A stretch of DNA of 64,000 nt from positions 375,025,331 through 375,089,330 of the forward strand of contig CM042688.1 in assembly GCA_023614405.1 (NCBI GenBank). Direction: 5' to 3'. Position 1 is the first letter of the stretch. Each line of letters starts with the position of its first letter. A program made the translations under genes and the position numbers. Of the stretch, positions 34,458-45,039 are shown piece by piece. This DNA is from Avena insularis. Its lineage: Eukaryota; Streptophyta; Magnoliopsida; Poales; Poaceae. Under the pieces are notes generated by a model. The model had not been told where the DNA came from. It worked only from the letters and a program-made list of their open reading frames with translations, and ran no database searches.

Positions 34458-34550
34458 GGATCTGGAGGCAAGAGGTGTGAGAAAGGGGAATGGGGACTCC
34501 GCCTACGAATGTGTCATAAGGAACATGTGGCGGAGAGAAGGGAGCACTTC

Positions 34551-34562
34551 CCATTTAAATAC
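34551..34562 (-). promoter_or_regulatory. TATA-like box of the L4 antisense gene
   Basis: GTATTTAAATGG on the minus strand, about 95 bp upstream of the ATG at 34457. Confidence 0.45.
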
Positions 34563-34856
34563 AACACACCCCACTTGGCGAAGCCTCCCAAGCTGGTTGC
34601 GCATTTGCTTTTACTTTTTGGAGGAATCCAGGATGGCACTATCAAAGTGCAGGACTACAAAGGTCAGACCTCGGCACCGCGGATTATGTGTGCCCACATG
34701 CCAGCCTAGTGTGGGTTGTCATGTCGTTTCCCGTACAACTCCTGGGGCCCCTGTGCTATTGAGGGCGAAGCCCGACAACAACCTCTTCATCAAAACATGA
34801 GAAGCTTGAACTCCGAGGCAGCATCGAGCGAGTCACCGGCCCTCACCCGGGGATTT
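34563..34856. other. L4 region before the 3' LTR, with polypurine-like tract
   Basis: About 290 bp without a supported gene. CCGGGGATTT at 34847-34856 directly before the LTR is the likely polypurine tract. Confidence 0.4.
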
Positions 34857-36014
34857 TGTCGGTGTAATGGGATCGGGGGTCCCCTCACATTGTGCGTTAG
34901 TGCGTTGGACAGGACCCACCGGTCAGCTACTCCACAGATGGGTGGCCTGGCCAGGAAAGGCGTCACCAGGATACAAGCACCAAGCACTCCAAGCAGGTAT
35001 GGATCTGTTATGTTGAGCCTATGGAGACTAAGTATTAGCTATGTTGTAGGTACCTATGGGTAAGAAGAATGCTACAAGACGTGCCTTGACCCGCCAACCG
35101 GGTGCAGACAAGAAGGAAAGGACAATGATAAGCGCAAGGCGGTCCTACCCCTCAGAAGGAGGGCAAGGGCACTGTTGGGGGCAGCGAGGCTGAGGAGAGG
35201 CTTCTACCAAGCCTCGGAAGGACCATGGGAGCACCCTCTCCTGGGCCAAGCGTGGCCTAGGAACCGGAGTCAACTGTGCATGACAAGGCATGTCAATCCT
35301 AGCCTTCGGTACCGATGATCCGTCAGCATTGCTGGACATCATCATGGCGCTACAGTCCACTACAGTGCGTCATTGACAGGAGTGACAGCTCGGAGCCTGA
35401 GCTGTCACTTGACCATTGAGTGCATCTATGCATCGCCCTTGGCCATCCATTAGTCACAGGTGCTGCCTACCTACCCGAAGAACACGTGGAACCCCGCGAT
35501 TGAGGCCCGGGAACTCCGTAGGAGGTGCTCCATGCTAGCCCTATGGTGACCCCTTGGTGTATAAAAGGAGGCACTTGGCCGAGAGTTAGAGGGAGGGTTT
35601 TTGTGGAACATAAAGAGGGTTTTTTGTTGGACATAAGGGAGGGTTTTGGCTGGACCTAACATAAGGTTCTAGACCTAGAGAGAGAGCTGTGAGAAAGCAA
35701 GGAAGTGAGGAAAGAAAGAAAGAGGAAGCCCAAGGAGTGTAGAAGCTAGAGAGAAAGTGTCTCCCCAGCACCATAGAGATCATATTCTTGTATCTCGATC
35801 CACCCTAGATAATCCACCAAAGTAGGACGTAGGGTTGTTAGCCGAAGGGCGGCCTGAACCTGGGTAAAAAATGCCTATGTGTGCTTTGTGTGTGCTATAT
35901 GCTCGTATCACCATGTTCCTTTGTGGACCTTGAGGCCGGAACACCTTCGTGACCACTACCGAACAAATAGGGTGTGTCCAACATCCCCGATGTCAGTGTA
36001 GGCGAGACGCAACA
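34857..36014 (+). repeat. L4 3' LTR
   Basis: 1158 bp, uninterrupted. It starts TGTCGGTGTAATGGGATC and ends GAGACGCAACA. TATAAAAG at 35560-35567 is followed ~130 bp later by GAAA-rich purine repeats. The open frames inside (35145-35783 minus) recur in the 5' LTR and are not genes. Confidence 0.92.
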
Positions 36015-36019
36015 CAGCG

Positions 36020-36944
36020 TATTCAGAGTCTAGTCCGTGATCCTCTGAGGTTGATGATCTTTTCAGGCCTGGCTCTCCTGCTGCTAATGATGCAGTTGTG
36101 AAGTCCCCCATAGCATAACCATAAATACATTGTTGTATTAAATGTATCTCTACAGTGTTTATGCGGAAAACTTATGTAGACATAAGGCGGAAAACATGGT
36201 TGCAAGCCTCCTGCTACTTATCTAGATCTAGCATGTATATATTTTGAAGAAAGTGTTGGCTTATCCATTATTCTGGTTCGCATGCTTGACCTTTCATGAG
36301 ACGGAAGACTTGTAGCACAAAACTATGCTCTCATGTGATGATGCTTAATAGCACCATCAAGAACCTAAGAACAAAATCACCGGCTTTGAGTGCCAAAAAT
36401 TCACTACTCTGGAATCCACATAAAAACATTAGAAAACGTGTAGACCAGAAAACTTAAGCTAATGCCCGTAGGCGGAATTTTCACAAGTGCAAATGCAAAA
36501 TTGTGCATAAATGGTTTATATGATCCAAAAATGAACACTAAAGGAGGTAAAAGACTCAAAAAAATATGAGTTAACCAAATGCTTTATTTCATCGATCATA
36601 TAAGGTACTTATTACATAATATAATGCTAAGTGTAAAAAGGACGTAGCTGTGCTATGTTTCATGGTCGATTTGTCTCCAGGAAATCATCATTGGAGTCAT
36701 CTTGCTTGCTCTTGCGCTTTTTTGGCCTATCTTTCAACTCGTGAATATCAACGAGGTAATAGGAACCATTGAGCAATGATTTGCTTGTGATGAATGGTCC
36801 TTACCAAGGCGGGGATAGTTTCTGTGACTTTTGCTGCTCGAGAGATGCCTAACACGACGACTATAGTAGCTTCATAGCTTCTGCTGGTAGATGACGGATA
36901 TCTGGCATGCTAGCACGTGTTCCTCTTCGAGAAGGTCTCGATGG
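36020..36944 (-). pseudogene. Right half of Tat copy E0: antisense gene tail and integrase C-terminus
   Basis: The reverse complement of 25417-26300 in E1. On the plus strand, 36020-36110 completes the antisense gene last exon (FRPGSPAANDAVVKSPIA, stop) begun at 2692. On the minus strand, 36930-36640 is the integrase C-terminus: EEEHVLAC, IYQQKL, then GSYYLVDIHELKDRPKKR, a segment shortened in E1, and NIAQLRP. The copy ends abruptly at GATGG (36940-36944), where Athila LTR sequence begins, so this is a rearrangement breakpoint and not an element end. Confidence 0.8.
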
Positions 36945-37900
36945 AAACAATCGTGGCCACTTTTCATTGGGACTCCAAGTGCAGAGTGTTGTACCAAGCT
37001 TCTTTTCCTCAAAAGGGTGACTAGAGGGTTTATATCAAACTCTAGGGGAATTGGTTATGGAAAGGTTTTTGTCTTCTCCTCTTTAGGCAACATGTAAAGT
37101 AAAATATTTTTTCTTTTGTCCCCAACTCCACCAAGTGGTTGTCAAGCACAATGTTTCGTATTAGTAATATGAAATAAAATATAAAGTAAAGAAATGCAAA
37201 CTAGATGATATGGAAGATAACAGAGTTGTTTTTGGGTTTTTATGAGTGATTGCAAGTAGAGATATTATTTTTGTATTTTCGAAATATTAAATTGCAGAAA
37301 ATATAAAAGATAGTAGATGCCATGGAAAGGTGTTTCTTATGATTAAAATTGGACCGAAGTTCATGGATTCACTTGTCTACTCTTTTTTTAAGTTGTAGTG
37401 ATCACAAAACAATTCACCAATGATAAGTTTTCATGGAAATTCTATATGTGTTTGATAACGAATCAATATGGGCATCACGTTCTAACATAGAGATGAAATA
37501 AATCTCTCTTATACTCCTCGAGAAAGGGAAACTCCATGCATCAAGTTTACTTCCTCTGGAGTCTAGTTATTCAATGGAGTTAACTTTCCTAGATGGGTTT
37601 GGTTCTCTTTTAGTATGCCATTGACTATGGTTGTGTAGCATGCTTTCTAGGATAGTTTTAGCTTCAGGCACAGTTTTACTCATAGATGCACCCCTCGCGG
37701 CGGAATCTAGAATGCTTCTTGACATAATATAAATGCCATTATAAAAATGCAATATTGTACATTCAGTTACTCCATGTGATGGGCAACATCTAAGCAAGTT
37801 TTTAACTCTCTCCTAAGTTGTTCCTACATGTTCATTATAATTTTGTCTAAATGATAGGATATTATTTATGTTTTGTAGGATCTTAATAGGTGGGTAGTAT
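36921..37900 (-). repeat. Athila gag/LTR chimera, tandem copy A (980 bp)
   Basis: Matches 37901-38896 base for base apart from scattered changes and a 15-bp indel (CTAAAGTAAATAAAG, 38173). It holds 24 bp of E0 integrase sequence at its left end, then the 3' part of an Athila LTR (about 36945-37530), then a gag fragment. Confidence 0.92.
37560..37900 (-). pseudogene. Athila gag fragment, copy A
   Basis: The minus-strand frame has MLRCCPSHGVTECTILHFYN, SRSILDSAARGASMSKTV, LESMLHNHSQWHTKR and KVNSIE, a conserved part of Athila-type gag. It starts at the duplication junction (37900) and is cut after VNSIE, where LTR sequence is joined at CATGGAG. Confidence 0.8.
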
Positions 37901-38896
37901 TCCTCTTCGAGCAGGTCTTGATGGAAACAATCGTGGCCACTTTTCATTGGGACTCCAAGTGCAGAGTGTTGTACCAAGCTTCTTTCCCTTGCAAGGGTGA
38001 CTAGAGGGTTTATATCAAACTCTCGGGGAATTGGTTATGGAAGAGTTTTTGTCTTCTCCTCTTTAGGCAACATGTAAAGTAAAATAATTTGTCTTGTGTC
38101 CCCAACTCCACCAAGTGGTTGTCAAGCACAAGGTTTAGTATTAGTAATATGAAATAAAATATAAAGTAAACTAAAGTAAATAAAGTAAAGAAATGCAAAC
38201 TAGATGATATGGAAGATAACAGAGTTGTTTTTGGGTTTTATGAGTGATTGCAAGTAGAGAAATTATTTTTGTATTTTCGAAATATTAAATTGCAGAAAAT
38301 ATGAAAGATAGTAGATGCAATGGAAAGGTGTTTCTTATGATTAAAATTGGACCGCGGTTCATGGGTTCACTTGTCTACTCTTTTTTTAAGTTGTAGTGAT
38401 CACAAAACAATTCATCAATGATAATTTTTCATGGGAATTCTATATGTGTTTGATAACGAATCAATATGGGCATCACATTCTAACATAGAGATGAAATAAA
38501 TCTCTCTTATACTCCTTGAGAAAGGGAAACTCCATGCATCAAGTTTACTTCCTGTGGAGTCTAGTTATTCAATGGAGTTAACTTTCCTAGATGGGTTTGG
38601 TTCTCTTTCAGTATGCCATTGACTATGGTTGTGTAGAATGCTTTGTACGATAGTTTTAGCTTCAGGAACACTTTTACTCATATATGCACCCCTCGCGGCG
38701 GAATCTAGAATGCTTTTTGACATAATATTTAGGCCATTTTAAAAAATGCAATATTGTACATTCATTTACTCCATGTGATGGGCAACATCTAAGCATGTTT
38801 TTAACTCTCTCCCAAGTTGTTGCTACATGTTTATTATAATTTTTTCTAAATGATAGGATATTATTTATGTTTTGTAGGATCTTAATAGGTGGGTAT
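37901..38896 (-). repeat. Athila gag/LTR chimera, tandem copy B
   Basis: The second copy of the unit. It begins with the same short E0-derived sequence (TCCTCTTCGAGCAGGTCTTG) as copy A, although no E0 element flanks it, so the duplication happened after E0 and Athila were joined. Confidence 0.9.
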
Positions 38897-39252
38897 TATT
38901 TCTCAATCAAAGCTTATTTTAAGTCATCCCAAGAGTTTATACTAGAAGTGGGAAGTGACAATAACCATTCTTTAGCTCTACCTCTTACTGAAAATGGGAA
39001 TAGTTTGAGTTTGACAATGTTATTTTCCACATTTTTAAACTTTTTCATATCACAAATTTGATAAAATCATGCAAATTCATAGAGGCATCCTCACTAGTAC
39101 CCCCCCAATTATTCTTTGGTTATAAGGTTTAAAAGACCAGGACTTACTTCAAAACTTTTAGACGTAATTTTAGGAGTAGTAATAGGTCTAGCTATGAATT
39201 GATCATTAGGAATGTTTGTGTAGTCACAAAGTTTTGTTCCTCTTTCTCCCAT
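38560..39252 (-). pseudogene. Athila gag N-terminal part
   Basis: One frame from the ATG at 39252: MGERGTKLCDYTNIPNDQFI, ITTPKITSKSFEVSPGLLNL, then VKLKLFPFSVRGRAKEWLLS and SSINSWDDL, then PPIKILQN, continuing to SRKVNSIE. This is the capsid core of Athila-lineage gag. Several stops (TAA, TAG, TGA) lie in the first 250 codons. The frame is cut after VNSIE by fusion to LTR sequence, as in copy A. No zinc knuckle remains. Confidence 0.85.
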
Positions 39253-39529
39253 GTTTGAAAATAAAAAGTTGATACTAATTTTTATGCATTTTTATGTTTT
39301 AAGGAAGAACTTAAAAAGACTAAAAACAAGACAAAGTAAAATGCTTTAAAAATCTAAAAGGAGAAGAAAAAGATCACAGTGGTGCATCCTCCCCAAGCTT
39401 GGGTTGTTGCACAAGTTGATGAAGATGACGACTCCATAAAATTGTTGCAAGTGCCGCTAGAAATACCTTGTTCCTCAAACTTGCTATTCAAACTTGATAA
39501 GGATGGAGTTGTGGTGTACCTTCGCCAAC
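39253..39529 (-). other. Athila leader between PBS and gag
   Basis: Untranslated leader region. An open frame 39581-39354 is of the kind often seen at this place in this family and is probably not expressed. It contains CAAGCTTGGGGAGGATG. Confidence 0.5.
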
Positions 39530-39547
39530 TCCTCGGCAACGGTGCTA
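39530..39547 (-). other. Athila primer binding site
   Basis: The minus strand reads TAGCACCGTTGCCGAGGA. It matches the Athila site TGGCGCCGTTGCCGGGGA (tRNA-Asp) except for three G-to-A changes. Confidence 0.8.
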
Positions 39548-39559
39548 GAAAATATTTCA

Positions 39560-41260
39560 TGATGGCAACAATCATGGCCACTTTTTGTTGGGACTCAAAG
39601 TGTAGAGTGTTGTAGCAAGCTTATTTTTCCCACAAGGGTGACTCGAGGGTTTATATTAAACTCTCGGGGAATTGGTTATGGAAGGGTTTTTGTCTTCTCC
39701 TCTTCAAGCAACCTATAAAGTAAAATAATTTTTCTTGTGTCCCCAACTCCACCAAATGGTTGTCAAGCACAAGGTTTCGTATTAGTAATCTGAAATAAAA
39801 TATAAAGTAAACTAAAGTATATAAGGTAAATAAATGCAAACTACATGATATGGAAGATAATAGAGTTAGTTTTCAGTTTTTATGAGTGATTGCAAGTAGA
39901 GAAAGTATTTTTGTATTTTCGAAATAATAAATTGCAGAAAATATAAAAGATAGTAGATGCAATGGAAAAGTGTTTCTTATGATTAAAATTGGACCGAGGT
40001 TCATGGGTTCTCTTGTCTACTCTCTTTTTAAGTTCTGGTGATCACAAAACAATTCATCAATGATAAATTTTCATGGAAATTCTATATGTGTCTAATAAGG
40101 AATCAATATGGGCATCACATTCTAACATAGAGATGAAATACATCTCTCTTATAATCCTCAAGAAAGGGAAACTCCATGAAATCTTGAATTAAGAACAAAT
40201 CAGAGTATAACTTTAAGTAATATAACATGATGTTTGAAATACAAATATGATACCTTGATCTAACTAGATTATCACACTGTCACATGACAACTATAGCACA
40301 TGATTTCACTTTATCCCTAGTGAGGCAGCAAAAGAAAGGTAAAAACCAAAGTAGATCTTGAATATTGTTTGTCACAATTCAATAACTACCACCATGCTAC
40401 TCCATCTAATACACACTTCTCCCCATACAAGTTCTTGCATACAAGTTGGATCAAAACAAGCAATTAAGAACGGGGTACATGATATACATCTATCAATACA
40501 TCTTACACAAAATAGATTCCAATCTCAAATATCAAATCATAGAACAAAGATCCACCTCGTAGGAATTACAAATATGACCATAATCATGTAGGCGGCTCAT
40601 ATGGTACTAGATCTATGAAGAACAAGAGGGAAATAGATCAAGCTACTGCTACAAACCCATAGCCTGGAGGTGGACTACTCCCTCTTCATCATGGTGATGA
40701 TGCTGGAGATGTTGGAGAGGGTGGAGATCCCCCTAGAGGTGGCTCAGGCGGAGTTTCCCACTCCAATCTTCGCTGGATCTGACTCTATTTGGTGGTGTTT
40801 TCGTCTATCGTGTCTCCTCTCTCGAGGACTCCCCGGTGGATCCTTATATAGGGGTTTTTAGGTCAAGAGAACTCGGTGGGAGAAAGAATCAAGGCGATCA
40901 GACATCCGAGGAGGAAACAAGGGTAGGTGGTGCGCCCACCTGGGCTAGGCGTGCCACCCATGCTCATTTGGGCCTCCTGGACCTCCAGGTGGAATTCTTG
41001 TGCTCTAGATGCTACTCGTCGATAAATATTTTGCATTCCAAAAAGTTCAGGTCCATTTGACTTCGTATAGGTCCTGAAACATCAAAAACATTGAAAACAG
41101 GGTTTTTCTGCCCTACAGGGTTATAGCCAAAATAAAGGGGATCATTGGTAAATCCCCATAAATCAATGTAAAACATGGATATAACATTATATATGATGCA
41201 AATATGTGTAAAAACATGTTAACAAGCTACAAATTTCATGTATGCATTTTACATGCATCA
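39560..41260 (-). repeat. Athila-lineage LTR
   Basis: About 1.7 kb. The minus-strand start TGATGCATGTAAAATGC is fixed by the adjoining polypurine tract. The far end is uncertain by about 30 bp. A TATATAA box lies at 40843-40851 on the minus strand. Positions 39552-40178 match the LTR part of copies A and B. It has a PBS on one side and a polypurine tract on the other, so it serves as 5' LTR for the left internal part and 3' LTR for the right one: a tandem or recombined arrangement. Confidence 0.8.
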
Positions 41261-41276
41261 ACATCCCCAAGCTTAA
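41261..41276 (-). other. Athila polypurine tract
   Basis: AAGCTTGGGGATGT on the minus strand, immediately before the LTR start. This is the usual tract of the Sabrina/WHAM-type families. Confidence 0.75.
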
Positions 41277-43650
41277 CCTATGCTTATCCTCGAGCATGGA
41301 GGTGATAAAAACTAAACATGGACTTTGGAGTTTGTTACCTTTGCTTATTTCATTATCATGTAAAGTTCATAGGCTCAATTCCTTTCAATGAAACTTAATA
41401 TGCAAGTGTACTATCAAGTTGTATCTTTTACACATCTATAAACATGTTAAACAATAAGTAATGGTGTGATAAAACACATGATGAACAAAACAAACCTTCA
41501 AGCACACTTTGATGAACCTATAGAATAAGAGACTCTTTTCATGATTGGCATTGGTGTTTTATGCTTTTATGTTTGGGCTACTTCTTAGTTGCATGCCCTT
41601 GACTAGAAGACTCACTTCTTAGTTTCATGTCTTCCCTTGAGATGTTTTTCATCTGGTAACAAAAGTAAGCATTGAATACATATGTTTATCGTCGATAAAG
41701 AATGTAAAAATAAACTTTTGAGCTATGTAGTTCATGTCAACAATACTAATAAGGATGGGGTTCCAAGTATCTTTTATTTCAAAGCTTCATATGGTTTATG
41801 TGCTAAACATCTTACAAGTTGATTGTTTCATGCACCATACCTATGACCTTGCACTCCTCATGCTACTCAACTTAGGCCTGTCATTGTATGCACATGTTGG
41901 TCTTAGAAACCGCATCACTGAAGTACCTCTTGCTCCCTGTGTAGCTATATGCCCCCTTTTTGTTTTTATTTATTAATTTAGAATAGGAGTTAATATAATT
42001 CCTTGGTCATGTTCAAGATGAGTAGCATGAGTTGCCTCACGGCGCATGGATTCCCTGGGAGGGGGCAGTATCTCTACTCCAGAATAACAATAAAAATAGT
42101 CATATGAATCATATCAACAAGGATCATCATGATGTATGTTTCCACATGAGTTGCCTCACGGCGCATGGATTTGACTAGCGGTTCAGGAGCATTTTCTCTC
42201 AACATGCCTACTCCAGTGTGCACACTTTATTTCACATCGATGCAATCCATTGGCAGAATTTTAACATGATTAATTATCAACATTAAAAGTGTGTGCCATG
42301 ATAGCATGGTTTGGCCAACAACAACTAATAAGATGTCAAACACAAAAATTTCCATAGTGGTATCACCCCAAACCTTACTTTATTATGAGCTTTAAAATAC
42401 ATGAACAAGGTGTTTTTAAGAATGTTTGGAGGATTAACATACATACTATACTTGAAAGTAGATTTTTCAAAAATAGGTGGATATGCCTAGTCTAGTTTAT
42501 GGGGTTTGGAACAAGACTTAGCTTGTATTGTGAAGGCTTAGCAAAAAGTGATCTAAAGAGTGAGCCATCTAGTTGATAATGTCAACATTTATTTTATCAC
42601 CTTCCTCCTTAATGTTGAAGATAAATATACACAAACAAAGGATACAAATTAATAGGCACAAAACCAAAACATACTTCATATAAAATATTTGAGCTTAAGA
42701 ACTAGACACAACATGAATTTCAGCTTTTTGCTTTTATCTCCCCTTTTCTTTTATTTCAAGGCATCCTTATTCATTTTTAATATCATCATGTCATGGTTTA
42801 TTTTCAGTAGCTTGATCATAAACATTTATAAATATAGTGGTGGTGGTCCTTCTAATGCAAAACAAAATTAAAATAAACAAAACATACGCTCCAAGTTTCT
42901 ACGGTAGTTTTATGTTGCACGAAAAACAAAGTTTAGAAGTTTGCAAACCGAGAGTTTAATAGGTCCAGTGGGGTTACATGGAAATCCCCAAGCTTATGGT
43001 TTTCACCATACTTGGATTTCACTTGGTGCGATGTTCCTCTATTCCCTGTCAAAAACACTTCAACACAAAACTTTTTCTCCCATCTCTTTTCTGAGTGGTG
43101 ACATTAGTGGCACAAAAGTATAATTGTTGTTGCATATATATCAAAAAAAAATTTGTTTGTAAATGATCTAGAAATCATATAATATGATTCATATTAATCA
43201 TTTCCCTAGCATATAATATGACTCATAGTAATCATTTTAGGACACTTGGGAATGGTTAAAACAAAACATGGCAGAATCTGTCCAGATTTTCAGCAGCAGC
43301 AAAACGAATTTTTCTTGCCCCCTGAAACATGTCAGTAATTTTAGCCATTTTTTGCATACATATGATGAAAAGTTGTAAATGTTGTGTAAATATGAGCACA
43401 TCAGAATTACATAAAAAATTAGAAAATTATTGCACTAAAAACTGTTCTGATGAAATTTGCTACTCTATATGTTTAGCAACTTTTTAACATCCAAAATGGG
43501 TTCCACTTGGTACTTTATTGAAAATTACAAAAATAAAACCAAAACAAAACCCTCGTGCTACAGCAAGAGTTCAAAAAAAATCCAAAATAAATTAACCGGG
43601 TTACCTCCCGCAAAGCGCTTTCTTTATAGCCATATAGCTAGGCTTTACTT
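41277..43650 (-). other. Athila internal non-coding region lacking RT and integrase
   Basis: About 2.4 kb between the protease-region frame and the polypurine tract. No RT, RNase H, integrase or env-like frame is seen. It contains a 26-bp direct repeat, ATGAGTTGCCTCACGGCG.., at 42025 and 42143, a 29-bp duplicated CATAATATGA..TCAT motif at 43176-43238, and near 43615 the sequence AAGAAAGCGCTTTGCGGGAGG (minus strand), typical after gag in these families. This copy is therefore of a non-autonomous type. Confidence 0.6.
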
Positions 43651-43657
43651 ACTTGGT

Positions 43658-44045
43658 TTAAGTGATGTGGAACTCATTGGATAGCTTGTGATTCTTTGCT
43701 ACCTCCTTCTTCCTTGGGAAGTGTTCCATACATTTCTTGTGAGGAAACTGAAACTTCACATTTCCTTCTTTTGTATCAATGACTGCACCTGTGGTTCTCC
43801 AAAAGGGTCTACCAAGTATTATAGGACTTGAGGTATTGCTCCCCATGTGCATGACAATAAAATCAACAGGTAAAAATGTCATATGCAATTCAACCATGAT
43901 ATCTTTAACTTTTCCTAAAGCATGTTTAGTTGAATCATCAGTAAGTAAAAGATCTATAGAGCATATTTCCATAGGTTTCAAATCAAGTAAATCATATAGA
44001 TCTTTAGATAAAACTTAGACACTAGATCCTAAATCTAGAATAGCA
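43658..44045 (-). pseudogene. Athila aspartic protease region
   Basis: The minus-strand translation has ILDLGSSV, a stop, then VLSKDLYDLLDLKPMEICSI, VKDIMVELHMTFLPVDFIVM and SPIILGRPFWRTTGAVID. Asp-Leu-Gly-Ser is the active site and ILGRPF the conserved region near the end. It is open from 43981 to 43658. It lies downstream of the gag piece at 44289. Confidence 0.8.
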
Positions 44046-44288
44046 TGATGTGTCTATTTTCCAATAGTGATTAAAATCTTTGGGATCCATACATCCCGAA
44101 GATTAGGTGGTATCATAGCTTGATTATTATATCTTTCAATCTTTTCTTTTATAAATAATTTGCTATGTAGGAACCAAATCCTGCTTGATGACCATTAAAA
44201 GATGGATCATTAGAAAAATTTGGCAATAAGTTAATGAGTTCATGCAAGATACATTTATAAAGATCAAGTAGAGGTTCTTTTGTTTCAC

Positions 44289-44750
44289 TTAGAATTTTAA
44301 CTTCTTCAACTTGTTTATCATTTGTTCGTTCTTTTTCATTTCAATCATAGTAGTTTCTCTATCGTCTTTTAATGGTTCTTCCACCATTTGGATCTTGAGT
44401 TGTGATAATAGAGGTTCAAGAAAATCATTATAATTCATTAATTCATTGTAAGTTTCTTCAAAAGATGGTGTACTTGTTATGATGGCAATACAGTTCATAC
44501 CTATGGCTGGTGGTCCCTGTGGTTTCCCTACAAACATGCTGGACAAGGTTGATTGATTATCAGCGAGTTTGGATAGAGCTTTGTCCAAGCCAGCCACTTG
44601 GTTTTCAAAGCTCTTAATATCAGAACTTATGGATGAAAGTGATTTATGAAGTTCTTCTATCATGTTGGGATGGTGAGCTACTTGTTCACTTATTAGGCTA
44701 TTGTTGTTTCTCCAAGTTCTCATTAGCTTGTGGAATGGTAGAAATTTCAT
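44289..44750 (-). pseudogene. Athila gag C-terminal region
   Basis: 154 codons open on the minus strand with helical, charged sequence: MIEELHKSLSSISSDIKSFE, VAGLDKALSKLADNQSTL, then SFEETYNELMNYNDFLEPLL. This fits the linker between gag and protease of Athila-type elements. It is cut off at 44778 by the CACTA end. Confidence 0.65.
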
Positions 44751-45039
44751 CTTTTTTTCCTTAGCATTAGGGTATGGACACTACAAGAAATGTTTCCTTA
44801 TGCAATGACTTGGCCCGACGGTGTCGTAGACGGCACGTCTTCCATGATGAAATTCTCGGCTCGACTGTGGCTAATGTAAAACTTTTTTTCTGGTTTCGTG
44901 GCCCTCTACTATGACGGAACCGCTAAAAACATGGAGAAAGCTCGGGTGGTGCGTGGAAGAAGCAAGATTTCGGTTCGTCGTGCGATATTGACTCGCCGAA
45001 GTCTTTTGAGGCTTGTGGGGCCCGGACGTCAGTGTCTCT

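Larger units (their letters stand above)
2965..36014 (+). mobile_element. L4: non-autonomous LTR retrotransposon carrying only an antisense gene (with nested inserts)
   Basis: L4 is flanked by CAGTA (2960-2964) and CAGCG (36015-36019), a 5-bp target duplication that differs by two transitions. After removing the nested inserts the element is 5619 bp: LTR 1158, internal region 3303 (31554-34856), LTR 1158. The internal region has a PBS-like site, one antisense gene and a polypurine-like tract. No gag, protease, RT or integrase frame was found. It inserted into the antisense gene of the Tat copy E0. Confidence 0.85.

Noticed and set aside
34267..35063. Plus-strand open frames of 115-177 codons
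   Set aside because: They are shadows of the L4 antisense gene and of the L4 3' LTR. No domain is seen and they cross the LTR boundary.
34857..36014. L4 3' LTR as a host gene region (frames 35145-35783 minus)
   Set aside because: The same sequence recurs as the split 5' LTR, and each copy is bounded by TG/CA ends and target duplications.
41277..43650. A degenerate RT or env gene in the Athila internal region
   Set aside because: No RT, integrase or env motif could be read in any frame on either strand. The region is AT-rich and stop-dense.
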